NCBI GenBank assembly: GCA_050011895.1
Contig: JBEKIF010000022.1
Coordinates: 1 to 64,000 of the forward strand
Reading direction: 5' to 3'
From: DATBGO01 sp050011895
GTDB taxonomy: Bacteria; Actinomycetota; Actinomycetes; Streptosporangiales; Streptosporangiaceae
DNA length: 64,000 bases
Notes under the pieces: model-generated
What the model was told of the DNA's origin: nothing
Databases searched by the model: none
The model's input: only the letters and a program-made list of their open reading frames with translations
In this document: positions 24,916 to 31,998 of the stretch, in pieces
Layout of the letters: each line of letters begins with the position of its first letter
Position numbering within the stretch: the stretch's first letter is position 1
Translations under genes and position numbers: made by a program

Positions 24916-27099
24916 ATGCCTGCGGCCAGCAGAACCGGCCAGCAGACTACGGCGGCCGGCCAGCGGGGGCACTCCGGTCACCCGCGCCCGCCAGGAGCTG
25001 ACCCGGCCGGCGTGCTCGCGGCAGAACGCGAGCATATGCGACAGTCCAGGCAGTACCTGCGGCTGATGCGCGAGGACGTGCTCTCACTTCGCGCGCTCGG
25101 CGGCGACCCGGTCTCGGAGGAATACCTGAAGGCCGCCCTGTACCGGCGCGCCGAAGCGCTGCAGGACCTCCCCGATACGCCGCTGTTCTTCGGCAGGCTG
25201 GATTTCGCGCCCGGGGCGGGCCCGCTGGGCGGCCAGCCAGGCGGCGACCCGGCAGGACGCGAGCGATTCCATATCGGGCGGCGCCATGTGCACGATCCGG
25301 CGGGCCGCGCGGCGGTCATCGACTGGCGGGCCCCGGTCTCCCGGGCCTTCTACCGGGCCAGCAGCACTGAGCCGATGGGACTGGCCAGGCGGCGCAGGTT
25401 CGGCTTCGCGGGCGGGGAGCTGAGCGCTTACGAGGATGAGGAGTTCGGCCCGGGCGCCGGTCGGCAGCCGGCCGGCAGCGGCCCGGCGGACGACTCACCG
25501 GCCCAGGTCAGCCGCATTCTTATCGAGGAAATCGAGCGGCCGAGATCTGGTCCGATGCGCGATATCGTCGCCACCATCCAGCCGGACCAGGACGACATCG
25601 TGCGGGCTGATGCGGATCAGACAGTATGCGTGCAGGGCGCGCCAGGCACCGGCAAGACCGCTGTCGGCCTGCACCGGATCGCCTACCTGCTGTATGCGAA
25701 CCGGGAGCGGATGGGCCGCGGCGGGGTCCTGGTGGTGGGGCCGAACCGCGGCTTCCTCTCCTACATCCGTGGCGTGCTGCCCGCGCTGGGCGAGGTGAGC
25801 GTGACGCAGGTGACGGTCGCCGATCTCGTCGCGACCGTTCCGGTGCGCACCGCCGACACTGGCTTGGCGGCGCGGGTCAAGGCGGATGCGCGGATGGCGG
25901 AGGTGCTCCGCCGGGCGCTGTGGGCCCAGCTGGCCGAGCCCGGCGAGGCGATCATGCTGCCGCGCGGGGCGCGCCGCTGGCGGGTTTCCGCCGTCGAGCT
26001 CGCCGGGCAGGTAGCCGAGCTCAGGGCCCGCGGGGTGCGCTACGGCGCTGGCCGCGGCATGCTGGCGCACCGGATCGCCCACCTCATCCTCACCAAGATG
26101 GAGGCGGCCGGTGAGCCATGTGACGACCAGACCCATGAGGCGGTCCGGCGGACCACGCAGGTGCGGGCCGCAGTCGATGCCAGCTGGCCGAAGGCGGACC
26201 CGGTCCGGCTGGTGATCCGCCTGCTCTCCGATGCCGGGGCGCTGAGCCGGGCCGCCTCGGGCCTGCTGGACCCGGCCGAGCAGCAGGCGATTACCTGGAG
26301 TAAGCCAGCCCGGGGGCCGGCGTCGGCACCCTGGTCGGCCGCCGACGCCGTGCTCGTTGATGAGGCAGCCGACTTGATCGAGCGGACTCCGAGCCTGGCG
26401 CACGTCGTGGTGGACGAGGCGCAGGATCTCTCGCCGATGGAATGCCGGGCGATTGGCCGCAGGTGCGCCACCGGGTCGGCGACGGTGCTCGGCGACCTGG
26501 CCCAGGGCACTACCCCATGGGCCGCGGCGAGCTGGCAGCAGCTACTCGGGCACCTGGGCAAGCAGGACACCGGGGTGCAGGTCCTGGACACCGGCTACCG
26601 GGTCCCGCGCCAGATTCTCGATTTCGCCAGCAGGCTGCTCGGCCACATCGCCCCTGGCCTGACCGCGGCCAGGTCGCTGCGGCAGGATCCGGGTTCGCTA
26701 GTGATCACCCAGGCGGCCGGCGGCCTGCTGCCCGGCGCTCTCGCCTCGGCCTGCACTGAGGCGCTCCGCGGCCCGGGCTCGGCCGCCGTGATCGCGGCCG
26801 ACGATCAGATCGGCCCGCTGTCGGGGACGCTGCGCAAGGCGGGGGTCCCGCACTCGGTCCTCAATGATGATCCGGGCCGTGCGTCGCTCCTGCTGGTGCC
26901 GGTCACGCTGGCCAAGGGACTGGAATTCGACCAGGTCATCGTCGTCGAGCCAGGCCGGATCGCGGCCGCGGAGGCCCGCGGCCTGCAGCGGCTGTACGTC
27001 GCGCTGACCCGGGCGGTATCGCGGCTCATCGTGCTGCACGCTGAGCCGCTCCCGGCACCGTTGCGCCAGGCCGATGTGGCGCCGGCTACATCTCCTTGA
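24916..27099 (+). CDS. HelD/HelR-like UvrD-superfamily ATPase (RNA polymerase recycling factor type)
   Basis: A 727-residue SF1 ATPase. It has an N-terminal helical region (LAAEREHMRQSRQYLRLMRE), then HVHDPAGRAAVIDWRAPVSR, a Walker A in CVQGAPGTGKTAVGLHR near residue 242, Walker B in HVVVDEAQDLSPMECR, and C-terminal helicase-like motifs LAKGLEFDQVIVVEP and LYVALTRAVSRLIVLH. The order and spacing match HelD-type proteins, which lever nucleic acid and sometimes rifamycin off RNA polymerase. HelR in Streptomyces protects against rifampicin; whether this one does is not shown, and no clear RAE inverted repeat is seen upstream. AAGGAG at 24901-24906 favours the ATG at 24916 over that at 24907. Its 3' end overlaps the convergent regulator gene by 14 bases. 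Confidence 0.9.
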   Translation: MPAASRTGQQTTAAGQRGHSGHPRPPGADPAGVLAAEREHMRQSRQYLRLMREDVLSLRALGGDPVSEEYLKAALYRRAEALQDLPDTPLFFGRLDFAPGAGPLGGQPGGDPAGRERFHIGRRHVHDPAGRAAVIDWRAPVSRAFYRASSTEPMGLARRRRFGFAGGELSAYEDEEFGPGAGRQPAGSGPADDSPAQVSRILIEEIERPRSGPMRDIVATIQPDQDDIVRADADQTVCVQGAPGTGKTAVGLHRIAYLLYANRERMGRGGVLVVGPNRGFLSYIRGVLPALGEVSVTQVTVADLVATVPVRTADTGLAARVKADARMAEVLRRALWAQLAEPGEAIMLPRGARRWRVSAVELAGQVAELRARGVRYGAGRGMLAHRIAHLILTKMEAAGEPCDDQTHEAVRRTTQVRAAVDASWPKADPVRLVIRLLSDAGALSRAASGLLDPAEQQAITWSKPARGPASAPWSAADAVLVDEAADLIERTPSLAHVVVDEAQDLSPMECRAIGRRCATGSATVLGDLAQGTTPWAAASWQQLLGHLGKQDTGVQVLDTGYRVPRQILDFASRLLGHIAPGLTAARSLRQDPGSLVITQAAGGLLPGALASACTEALRGPGSAAVIAADDQIGPLSGTLRKAGVPHSVLNDDPGRASLLLVPVTLAKGLEFDQVIVVEPGRIAAAEARGLQRLYVALTRAVSRLIVLHAEPLPAPLRQADVAPATSP

Positions 27100-27940
27100 G
27101 CACGGCGGCGATCAGCGCGGCCGAGTCGTCGAAGGACAGCGCGGTCGCGCGCAGGTGATTGAAGAACACGTTATAGCGGTCCACCTCGGCGCCGTCCTCC
27201 ACGTACAGGGCGCTGGTCAGGTCCTCCAGGTAGACGACGTCGGGATCTACCCGCTCGGGGAAAACCAGGATGACGAACGGCCTGCCCATGGCCGGGTGCG
27301 CGCCGCCGCCGAACGGGATGATCTGGACCGCCACGTTCTTCAGGCTGGCCAGGTCGAGCAAATGCTCTAGCTGCAGGCGCATCAGCCCGGCGCCGCCGAC
27401 CCGGCGGCGCAGCGCCGCCTCGTCGAGCACCGCCCACAGGCGCGGCGGATCATTCCTGGTGAGCGCGGGCTGCCTGGCCATCAGCAGCGCGACCCTGCGG
27501 TCGATGTCGTCGGCGGGGCTGCTCATCAGTCCCGCGCTGATCACCGTCCGGGCGTAGTCCTCGGTCTGCAGCAGCCCGGGAATGAGGCTGACCTCGTAGA
27601 TCCGGATCTCCGACGCCGAGCTCTCCAGGCCAAGATAGGTGGCGAACTGGGGCTGAATGGTGTCGCTGTAGGCGTGCCACCAGCCCTTCTGCCGGGAGTC
27701 CCTGGCCAGCTGCACCAGGCTCTCGCGCTGCTGCGGCGGCACGCCGTACAGCTCGAGCATGTCGCGCACATCGCGAGGCGAGACCGACACCCGGCCAGTC
27801 TCCACGCGGCTGATCTTGGACGCTGAGCATTCCAGATGGTCGGCCACCTCTTCGCAGGTGAGTTTCGCCGCCTCGCGGAGCCTGCGCAGTTCTAGGGCGA
27901 GCCGGCGCCGCCGGACCGTCGGGCTCTGCTCACTGGCCAT
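27086..27940 (-). CDS. XRE-family regulator with DUF5753 domain (Scr1 type)
   Basis: A 284-residue two-domain regulator. The N-terminal helix-turn-helix (LELRRLREAAKLTCEEVADH, LECSASKISRVETGRVSVSP, RDVRDMLELYGVP) spans residues 10-75, and the rest is DUF5753, with IYEVSLIPGLLQTEDYART and RQPALTRNDPPRLWAVLDE, ending in a VVYLEDLTSALYVED stretch. The group includes Scr1 and WhiJ-type regulators that pair with small DUF397 proteins in a toxin-antitoxin-like or developmental relationship. The ATG at 27938-27940 has GGAGG just upstream. The divergent neighbour at 28160 encodes a small protein but not a recognisable DUF397, so the partner, if any, is unusual. Confidence 0.93.
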   Translation of the reverse strand: MASEQSPTVRRRRLALELRRLREAAKLTCEEVADHLECSASKISRVETGRVSVSPRDVRDMLELYGVPPQQRESLVQLARDSRQKGWWHAYSDTIQPQFATYLGLESSASEIRIYEVSLIPGLLQTEDYARTVISAGLMSSPADDIDRRVALLMARQPALTRNDPPRLWAVLDEAALRRRVGGAGLMRLQLEHLLDLASLKNVAVQIIPFGGGAHPAMGRPFVILVFPERVDPDVVYLEDLTSALYVEDGAEVDRYNVFFNHLRATALSFDDSAALIAAVLKEM

Positions 27941-28061
27941 GTGCACCTCCCGCCGGATCTCCGCGTGTGGGGGAACAAGTGTGGCCGGTAGCAGGCCACG
28001 CCGTCCAGTTTGATCTGATCCGACACGAGGAATGTGAACGGCACGCGACCTGCGAGTTTCG

Positions 28062-28085
28062 CGATGCATGTTGCAATTAGCATCG
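28062..28085. promoter_or_regulatory. Inverted repeat CGATGC-12-GCATCG in the divergent promoter region
   Basis: Six-base arms at 28062-28067 and 28080-28085 around an A+T-rich spacer. The region 28062-28160 is noticeably A+T-rich and also holds two TCACGC copies near 28140-28157. It is the only intergenic space between the regulator (27940) and the small gene (28160), so an operator here is plausible. Confidence 0.4.
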
Positions 28086-28159
28086 AGCACGGGCATGCTG
28101 AGTAATTATCACTCTACGCTTCTTAGCGATTACGAAGTGTCACGCGAGGTATCACGCAG

Positions 28160-28471
28160 ATGACGATAGAGACTCAGCAGGCCTCCGGGCCCGCGCCGCT
28201 CTGGCACGCCTACCTGGACAGGCTGGAGGGACTCGCTGAGGAACTGGCCCGACACGGCCTGCGCGCCCGCCTCATGACCCCGCCCGGGCGCGTTCCCAGC
28301 CTCCATGTGGTGAACCCGTCGGCGTCGGCGCTCGCCGAGGATATCTACGCGGGGCGGAGCCAGGATGGCACCTGGTGGTTCTGGTGGTCCTGGGCTGAGC
28401 GGATCGCCACCGAGGACGACCTGGACGGCGCTGCCGCGCTCATCCAGCGCGTCCTGGCCGCTGGCGGGTAG
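28160..28471 (+). CDS. Small acidic protein beside the XRE-DUF5753 regulator
   Basis: A 103-residue soluble protein without a named domain. It begins MTIETQQASG, has an amphipathic helix with LDRLEGLAEELARHGLRARL, a short PSLHVVNPSASALAEDIYAG segment, a Trp-rich patch TWWFWWSWAERIA, and a terminal helix ALIQRVLAA. Small proteins with this Trp-rich stretch are frequently found next to Scr1-type regulators in actinomycetes, as I recall them; the function is unknown. It may be the regulator's effector or target. Codon use is typical of the genome, so it is a real gene. Confidence 0.8.
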   Translation: MTIETQQASGPAPLWHAYLDRLEGLAEELARHGLRARLMTPPGRVPSLHVVNPSASALAEDIYAGRSQDGTWWFWWSWAERIATEDDLDGAAALIQRVLAAGG

Positions 28472-28512
28472 CAGCCAGCCCCCGACGGCTCACGGCCGGC
28501 GGCCGGGCGCAG

Positions 28513-28565
28513 GCCCGCGATCAGGCGCAGCCCGCGATCAGGCTCGGGCCGCGATCAGGCTCGGG
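28513..28565 (+). repeat. 18-bp tandem repeat at a convergent gene junction
   Basis: Three imperfect copies of GCCCGCGATCAGGCTCGG begin at 28513, 28530 and 28548. The last copy covers the stop of the DUF4439 gene (28555) and gives its C-terminus GPRARA. The copies lie just after the stop of the small gene at 28471. Confidence 0.88.
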
Positions 28566-29034
28566 CCCGCGGCCCGGGGCGCAGCACGCTCGCTGGCAGC
28601 CCGGGGAAGGCCACCGTGGTGCCGCGCCAGCGGGCAGCGCTCAGCGCTGCGGCCCGCAGCCGCACGGCGCCGAAGTGCCTGACCGCGGGCGCGCTGACCG
28701 CCACCAGCCCCAGGTAAGCAGTGGCAACCCGATCCTCGATCACGATCGCAAGCGAGACCGCGTCGCGTGCCGTGAGCACCGGCCCGGGCAGCCGGTAAGC
28801 GGCCGCCGCGGCCTGCGGCTGGGTCCCGAGGGATCTCAGCATTGACTCGAGGTCATCGCGGGCCACCTGATGCGCTATCCAGTCGCTGGTCGCGGCGGCC
28901 TGCCCGGCACCGGCCAGGTGGGCACCGACCACCCCGTAGCCGTAGATCGCGGCATGCTCGGCGGCCAGGGCGGACTGCAGGGCGGCCACGCCGCTGCCTG
29001 CTGCTGCCGGTGACCGGGCGGCGGACGCGTTCAT
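28555..29034 (-). CDS. DUF4439 ferritin-like protein
   Basis: A 159-residue helical protein of the DUF4439 family. ALQSALAAEHAAIYGYGVVG near residue 20, DWIAHQVARDDLESMLRSLG in the middle, and IVIEDRVATAYLGLVAVSA in the last helix give the four-helix ferritin-like pattern with Glu/His/Asp positions. The family's role is not known, though ferritin-like folds often bind metals. It overlaps the upstream lipoprotein gene by four bases (ATGA), so the two are co-translated. In actinobacteria these genes commonly lie upstream of rimP, as here, on the opposite strand. Its 3' end lies inside an 18-bp tandem repeat. Confidence 0.88.
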   Translation of the reverse strand: MNASAARSPAAAGSGVAALQSALAAEHAAIYGYGVVGAHLAGAGQAAATSDWIAHQVARDDLESMLRSLGTQPQAAAAAYRLPGPVLTARDAVSLAIVIEDRVATAYLGLVAVSAPAVRHFGAVRLRAAALSAARWRGTTVAFPGLPASVLRPGPRARA

Positions 29035-29648
29035 CCCGCGTTCGCGCCCGCGGCCAGGATGGCTGCATGCGTCGCCTCGGATGCCGAGATGCTGGCCAAC
29101 AGCTGGGCAAGGGAGGCCGGAGCCACGCCGAGCCGGGTCAGCAGGGCATCCGATGCATCCTGCTCGGCGGCGCGCAGGAAGGCGATGGCTGCGGCGGGGC
29201 TGGCTGGCACGACGGGCTCGGCCGGCACTACGGGCTTACCCGGCGCGGCAGGCTGGCCCGGGCCGGTGGCCGACGGGCTGGCAGGCAGGGCGGCGGCGGC
29301 CGCGGCGCCGGCTGGCACGATCAGGCGGGACCGCAGCTGAGCCAGGTGCGCGCGATGCTCGGCCAGTACCGGCTCCAGGATCGCCGCGTGGCCGTCGGCG
29401 CGGGCCGGCCCCAGGACCGCCTCGTAGCGTGCGATCATCAGCCGCTCCCTGGCTATCGCCGCCTTAAGCAGGCCGACATCGGCGGCTGGCGCCGGCGGGG
29501 TGCCGAGTGCGCCCACACCCTTGCACCCGGTGACCGCGAGGAGCGGCAGCGCGGCGGACGCCGCGAGCATCACTCGCCGTGTTGGTCCTGCAGGCACGGA
29601 TCCTCCAGCCGTGGCGCGCTCCGATGGCCGCATGCGGCCTCTCAGCAT
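29031..29648 (-). CDS. Ferritin-like lipoprotein (Tat/lipobox N-terminus)
   Basis: A 205-residue exported protein. The N-terminus contains TRRVMLAASAALPLLAVTGC, with a twin arginine and a lipobox cysteine near residue 42. The mature part is helical: LLKAAIARERLMIARYEAVL and HAAILEPVLAEHRAHLAQLR look like the metal-binding helices of a ferritin-like bundle. An Ala/Pro-rich linker follows, then a last helix pair ending EATHAAILAAGANAG. It is translationally coupled to the DUF4439 gene. A later start at the internal methionine of MRPSERAT is possible. Function unknown; iron or peroxide handling outside the membrane is only a guess from the fold. Confidence 0.83.
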   Translation of the reverse strand: MLRGRMRPSERATAGGSVPAGPTRRVMLAASAALPLLAVTGCKGVGALGTPPAPAADVGLLKAAIARERLMIARYEAVLGPARADGHAAILEPVLAEHRAHLAQLRSRLIVPAGAAAAAALPASPSATGPGQPAAPGKPVVPAEPVVPASPAAAIAFLRAAEQDASDALLTRLGVAPASLAQLLASISASEATHAAILAAGANAG

Positions 29649-29775
29649 TTCATGTGATCGCCGCCGGTCCCCCGGCTATCAGCGTGGCAAGCAGGCTAGG
29701 GCCCTGCATGGCTGCGTCCCGGTTAGGCTAGATCCCGGTCAGGGCCACAGCACAAGTGGCGGCGAGGAGGTCGTT

Positions 29776-30426
29776 ATGCGCGGTAACTCCCGTCACAATG
29801 CGCCGCGGCAGGATCGTCCCGGCGGGCAGGATCGTCCCGGGCAGAGCCGTCCCGGCGGGCAAAGTCGTCCCGGCGGATCGGCGCAGCCCGGCCGGCCGGC
29901 CGATGACCAGCACCTCGCCACCCTGCTGGAGCCGGCGCTGCGTGCCCTGGACATGGACCTGGAAGGCGTCCGGGTGACCTCGGCGGGCCGTCGCCGGCTG
30001 CTGCGCGTGGTGGTGGACGCCGATGGCGGCGTGAGCCTTGACGACATCGAGCAGGCCAGCCGGGCGCTGTCGGCCGAGCTCGACAAGGCGGCTGCCATGG
30101 GCGACGCGCCGTACACGCTTGAGGTCTCCTCGCCCGGAGTAGACCGGCCGCTCACCGAGCCGAGACACTGGCGGCGGGCGGTAGGCCGCCTGGTGACTGT
30201 TCCGCTGGCGGCGAACGTGCCGCCGGATGCAGCGGCCGGGCCAGCCAGCGTCGACGGCCGGGTCAGGCAGGCAGACGTCCGTGGCGTGCTGCTCGATGTC
30301 CAGGGCGAATCCCGGCGGTTCGGCTACGAGGAGCTTGGCCCGGGGCGGATTCAGATCGAGTTCGGCCGGCTGGATGACGGCGGCGCGGACGACGGCGCGG
30401 ACGAGGAGGATCCCGATGGATATTGA
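29776..30426 (+). CDS. rimP: Ribosome maturation factor RimP
   Basis: RimP assists 30S subunit maturation. The 216-residue protein has the family core from about residue 45 (LATLLEPALRALDMDLEGVR) through RRLLRVVVDADGGVSLDDIE, QASRALSAELD, and the diagnostic YTLEVSSPGVDRPLTEPRHW, ending with an SH3-like domain. I start it at the ATG at 29776, preceded by GAGGAGG. The first 45 residues are an unusual Arg/Gly/Pro/Gln repeat. Its stop lies 11 bases inside nusA, so translation is coupled. It opens the conserved rimP-nusA-infB-rbfA-truB operon. Confidence 0.95.
   Translation: MRGNSRHNAPRQDRPGGQDRPGQSRPGGQSRPGGSAQPGRPADDQHLATLLEPALRALDMDLEGVRVTSAGRRRLLRVVVDADGGVSLDDIEQASRALSAELDKAAAMGDAPYTLEVSSPGVDRPLTEPRHWRRAVGRLVTVPLAANVPPDAAAGPASVDGRVRQADVRGVLLDVQGESRRFGYEELGPGRIQIEFGRLDDGGADDGADEEDPDGY
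29809..29877 (+). repeat. In-frame RimP N-terminal repeats
   Basis: Four units of 18, 15, 18 and 18 bases (29809, 29827, 29842, 29860), each like CAGGATCGTCCCGGCGGG, encode QDRPGG or QSRPGG. They form a positively charged, probably disordered tail on RimP. Confidence 0.9.
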
Positions 30427-31507
30427 CCTGAGCGTCCTGCGCAGCCTGGAAGCCGAGAAGGACATCTCCATGGACCTGGCCATCAAGGCCATCGAGGACG
30501 CGCTGCTGGTCGCTTATCACCGGACCGAGGGTGCCGCTACATCAGCGCGGGTCGAGGTGAATAAGGGCACCGGTCATGTGACCGTCTGGGCCAGCCGGGC
30601 CGCCGACGGCGGCGAGCCGGCCCGGGAGTACGACGACACGCCGGAGGGGTTCGGCAGGATTGCGGCCACCACCGCCCGCCAGGTGATCCTGCAGCGGCTG
30701 CGTGACGCAGAGGACGAGCTCACGTTCGGCGAGTACGCCGGACGCGAGGGCGACATCGTGGCCGGGGTGATCCAGCAGGGCAGGGACCCGCGGGCAGTCC
30801 TGGTCGATCTGGGGAAGCTCGAGGCCATCCTGCCGCCGACAGAGCAGGTCCCTGGCGAGCGCTATGTGCACGGAGAGCGGCTCAAGTGTTACGTGCTGCA
30901 TGTCCGCAAGGGCTACCGGGGGCCGTCGGTCACCTTGTCGCGGACCCACGCCAACCTGGTGAAGAAGCTGTTCGCGCTCGAAGTGCCCGAGATCGCGTCC
31001 GGTGCGGTGGAGATCGCCGCCATCGCGCGCGAGGCGGGCCATCGAAGCAAGATCGCGGTCATCTCGCATCAGCAGGGCGTGAACGCCAAGGGTGCCTGCA
31101 TAGGCCCGATGGGCAGCCGGGTCCGGAACGTGATGACCGAGCTGCACGGCGAGAAAATCGACATCGTCGACTACTCGCCGGACCCGGCCGAGTTCGTGGC
31201 CCACGCCCTGTCGCCCGCCAGGGTGTCCCGGGTGGTTGTCGTGGACCCGCAGGCCAGGGCCGCCAAGGTGATCGTTCCCGATTACCAGTTCTCGCTTGCT
31301 ATCGGGAAGGAAGGGCAGAACGTCCGGCTCGCGGCCCGGCTGACCGGCTGGCGGATCGACATCCACCCGGATACGCCGGGAACTGAGGCGCCGGTCGCCT
31401 CCGCGGGACCGGACGAACCCGCGATGGGCGACGAACCTGCGGGCGCGGCCAGCGAGGCCAGCGACCCGGGCAGCGTGCCCGGTGCCGCAGATGCCCCGGC
31501 ACTGTAA
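30416..31507 (+). CDS. nusA: Transcription termination/antitermination protein NusA
   Basis: NusA binds RNA polymerase and nascent RNA, controlling pausing, termination and antitermination. The 363-residue protein has the N-terminal domain (LRSLEAEKDISMDLAIKAIE), the S1 domain (REGDIVAGVIQQGRDPRAVL), and KH1-KH2 (ISHQQGVNAKGACIGPMGSR, VRNVMTELHGEKIDIVDYS; FSLAIGKEGQNVRLAARLTG). It lacks the C-terminal acidic repeats of E. coli NusA, as in other actinobacteria, and ends in a short Ala/Glu/Asp-rich tail. The ATG at 30416 follows GAGGAGGA and overlaps the rimP end. Confidence 0.96.
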   Translation: MDIDLSVLRSLEAEKDISMDLAIKAIEDALLVAYHRTEGAATSARVEVNKGTGHVTVWASRAADGGEPAREYDDTPEGFGRIAATTARQVILQRLRDAEDELTFGEYAGREGDIVAGVIQQGRDPRAVLVDLGKLEAILPPTEQVPGERYVHGERLKCYVLHVRKGYRGPSVTLSRTHANLVKKLFALEVPEIASGAVEIAAIAREAGHRSKIAVISHQQGVNAKGACIGPMGSRVRNVMTELHGEKIDIVDYSPDPAEFVAHALSPARVSRVVVVDPQARAAKVIVPDYQFSLAIGKEGQNVRLAARLTGWRIDIHPDTPGTEAPVASAGPDEPAMGDEPAGAASEASDPGSVPGAADAPAL

Positions 31508-31519
31508 GCTTGGGGCAGA

Positions 31520-31876
31520 ATGGCCACACGGCAACCGCGGCCGCTCCGGCCAGCGCAAGCGATCCGGACGTGCGTAGGATGCGGTAGCCGCGCGGCCAAG
31601 TCTGATTTGCTTCGCCTAGTGGCAGCCGGGGACGAGATCGTGCCCGATCCGCTAGCGCGGATGCCTGGCCGGGGTGCATACCTGCATCCCAGTCAGGGAT
31701 GCTTTGACAAGGCACGGCGTCGTCGGGTGTTCCCGCGGGCGCTGCGCTTGCCGGGACCGCTTGGTACCGGCAGGCTCGCCGGGTATCTCGAGGTGTCGGG
31801 TCCCGGTCCGGCCTGCCAGTCCGAAGCGGCCGGAGATGACGCGCGAACGGCACCAATGCCGGGGAAAGCAGGCTGA
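31520..31876 (+). CDS. ylxR: YlxR (DUF448) family RNA-binding protein
   Basis: A 118-residue YlxR protein, encoded as usual between nusA and infB. The family motif is RTCVGCGSRAAKSDLLRLVA near residue 16, followed by DPLARMPGRGAYLHPSQGCF and ARRRRVFPRALRL. YlxR has been described as a nucleoid- or RNA-associated regulator and as a partner of the RNase P RNA; its role here is inferred from synteny. About 40 C-terminal residues after the domain have no recognisable features. The gene begins 12 bases after nusA. Confidence 0.9.
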   Translation: MATRQPRPLRPAQAIRTCVGCGSRAAKSDLLRLVAAGDEIVPDPLARMPGRGAYLHPSQGCFDKARRRRVFPRALRLPGPLGTGRLAGYLEVSGPGPACQSEAAGDDARTAPMPGKAG

Positions 31877-31998
31877 GATTGCGATGAGCGACCGATGAGC
31901 ATGCGGCGATGAACAGCAGAGGCTGACGCCGGACGGAGCACGCGCTGCCCCGAACGGCTGACTGGTCCGGCCGTGCCGGACCGAGTAGAGGGAGCGCA

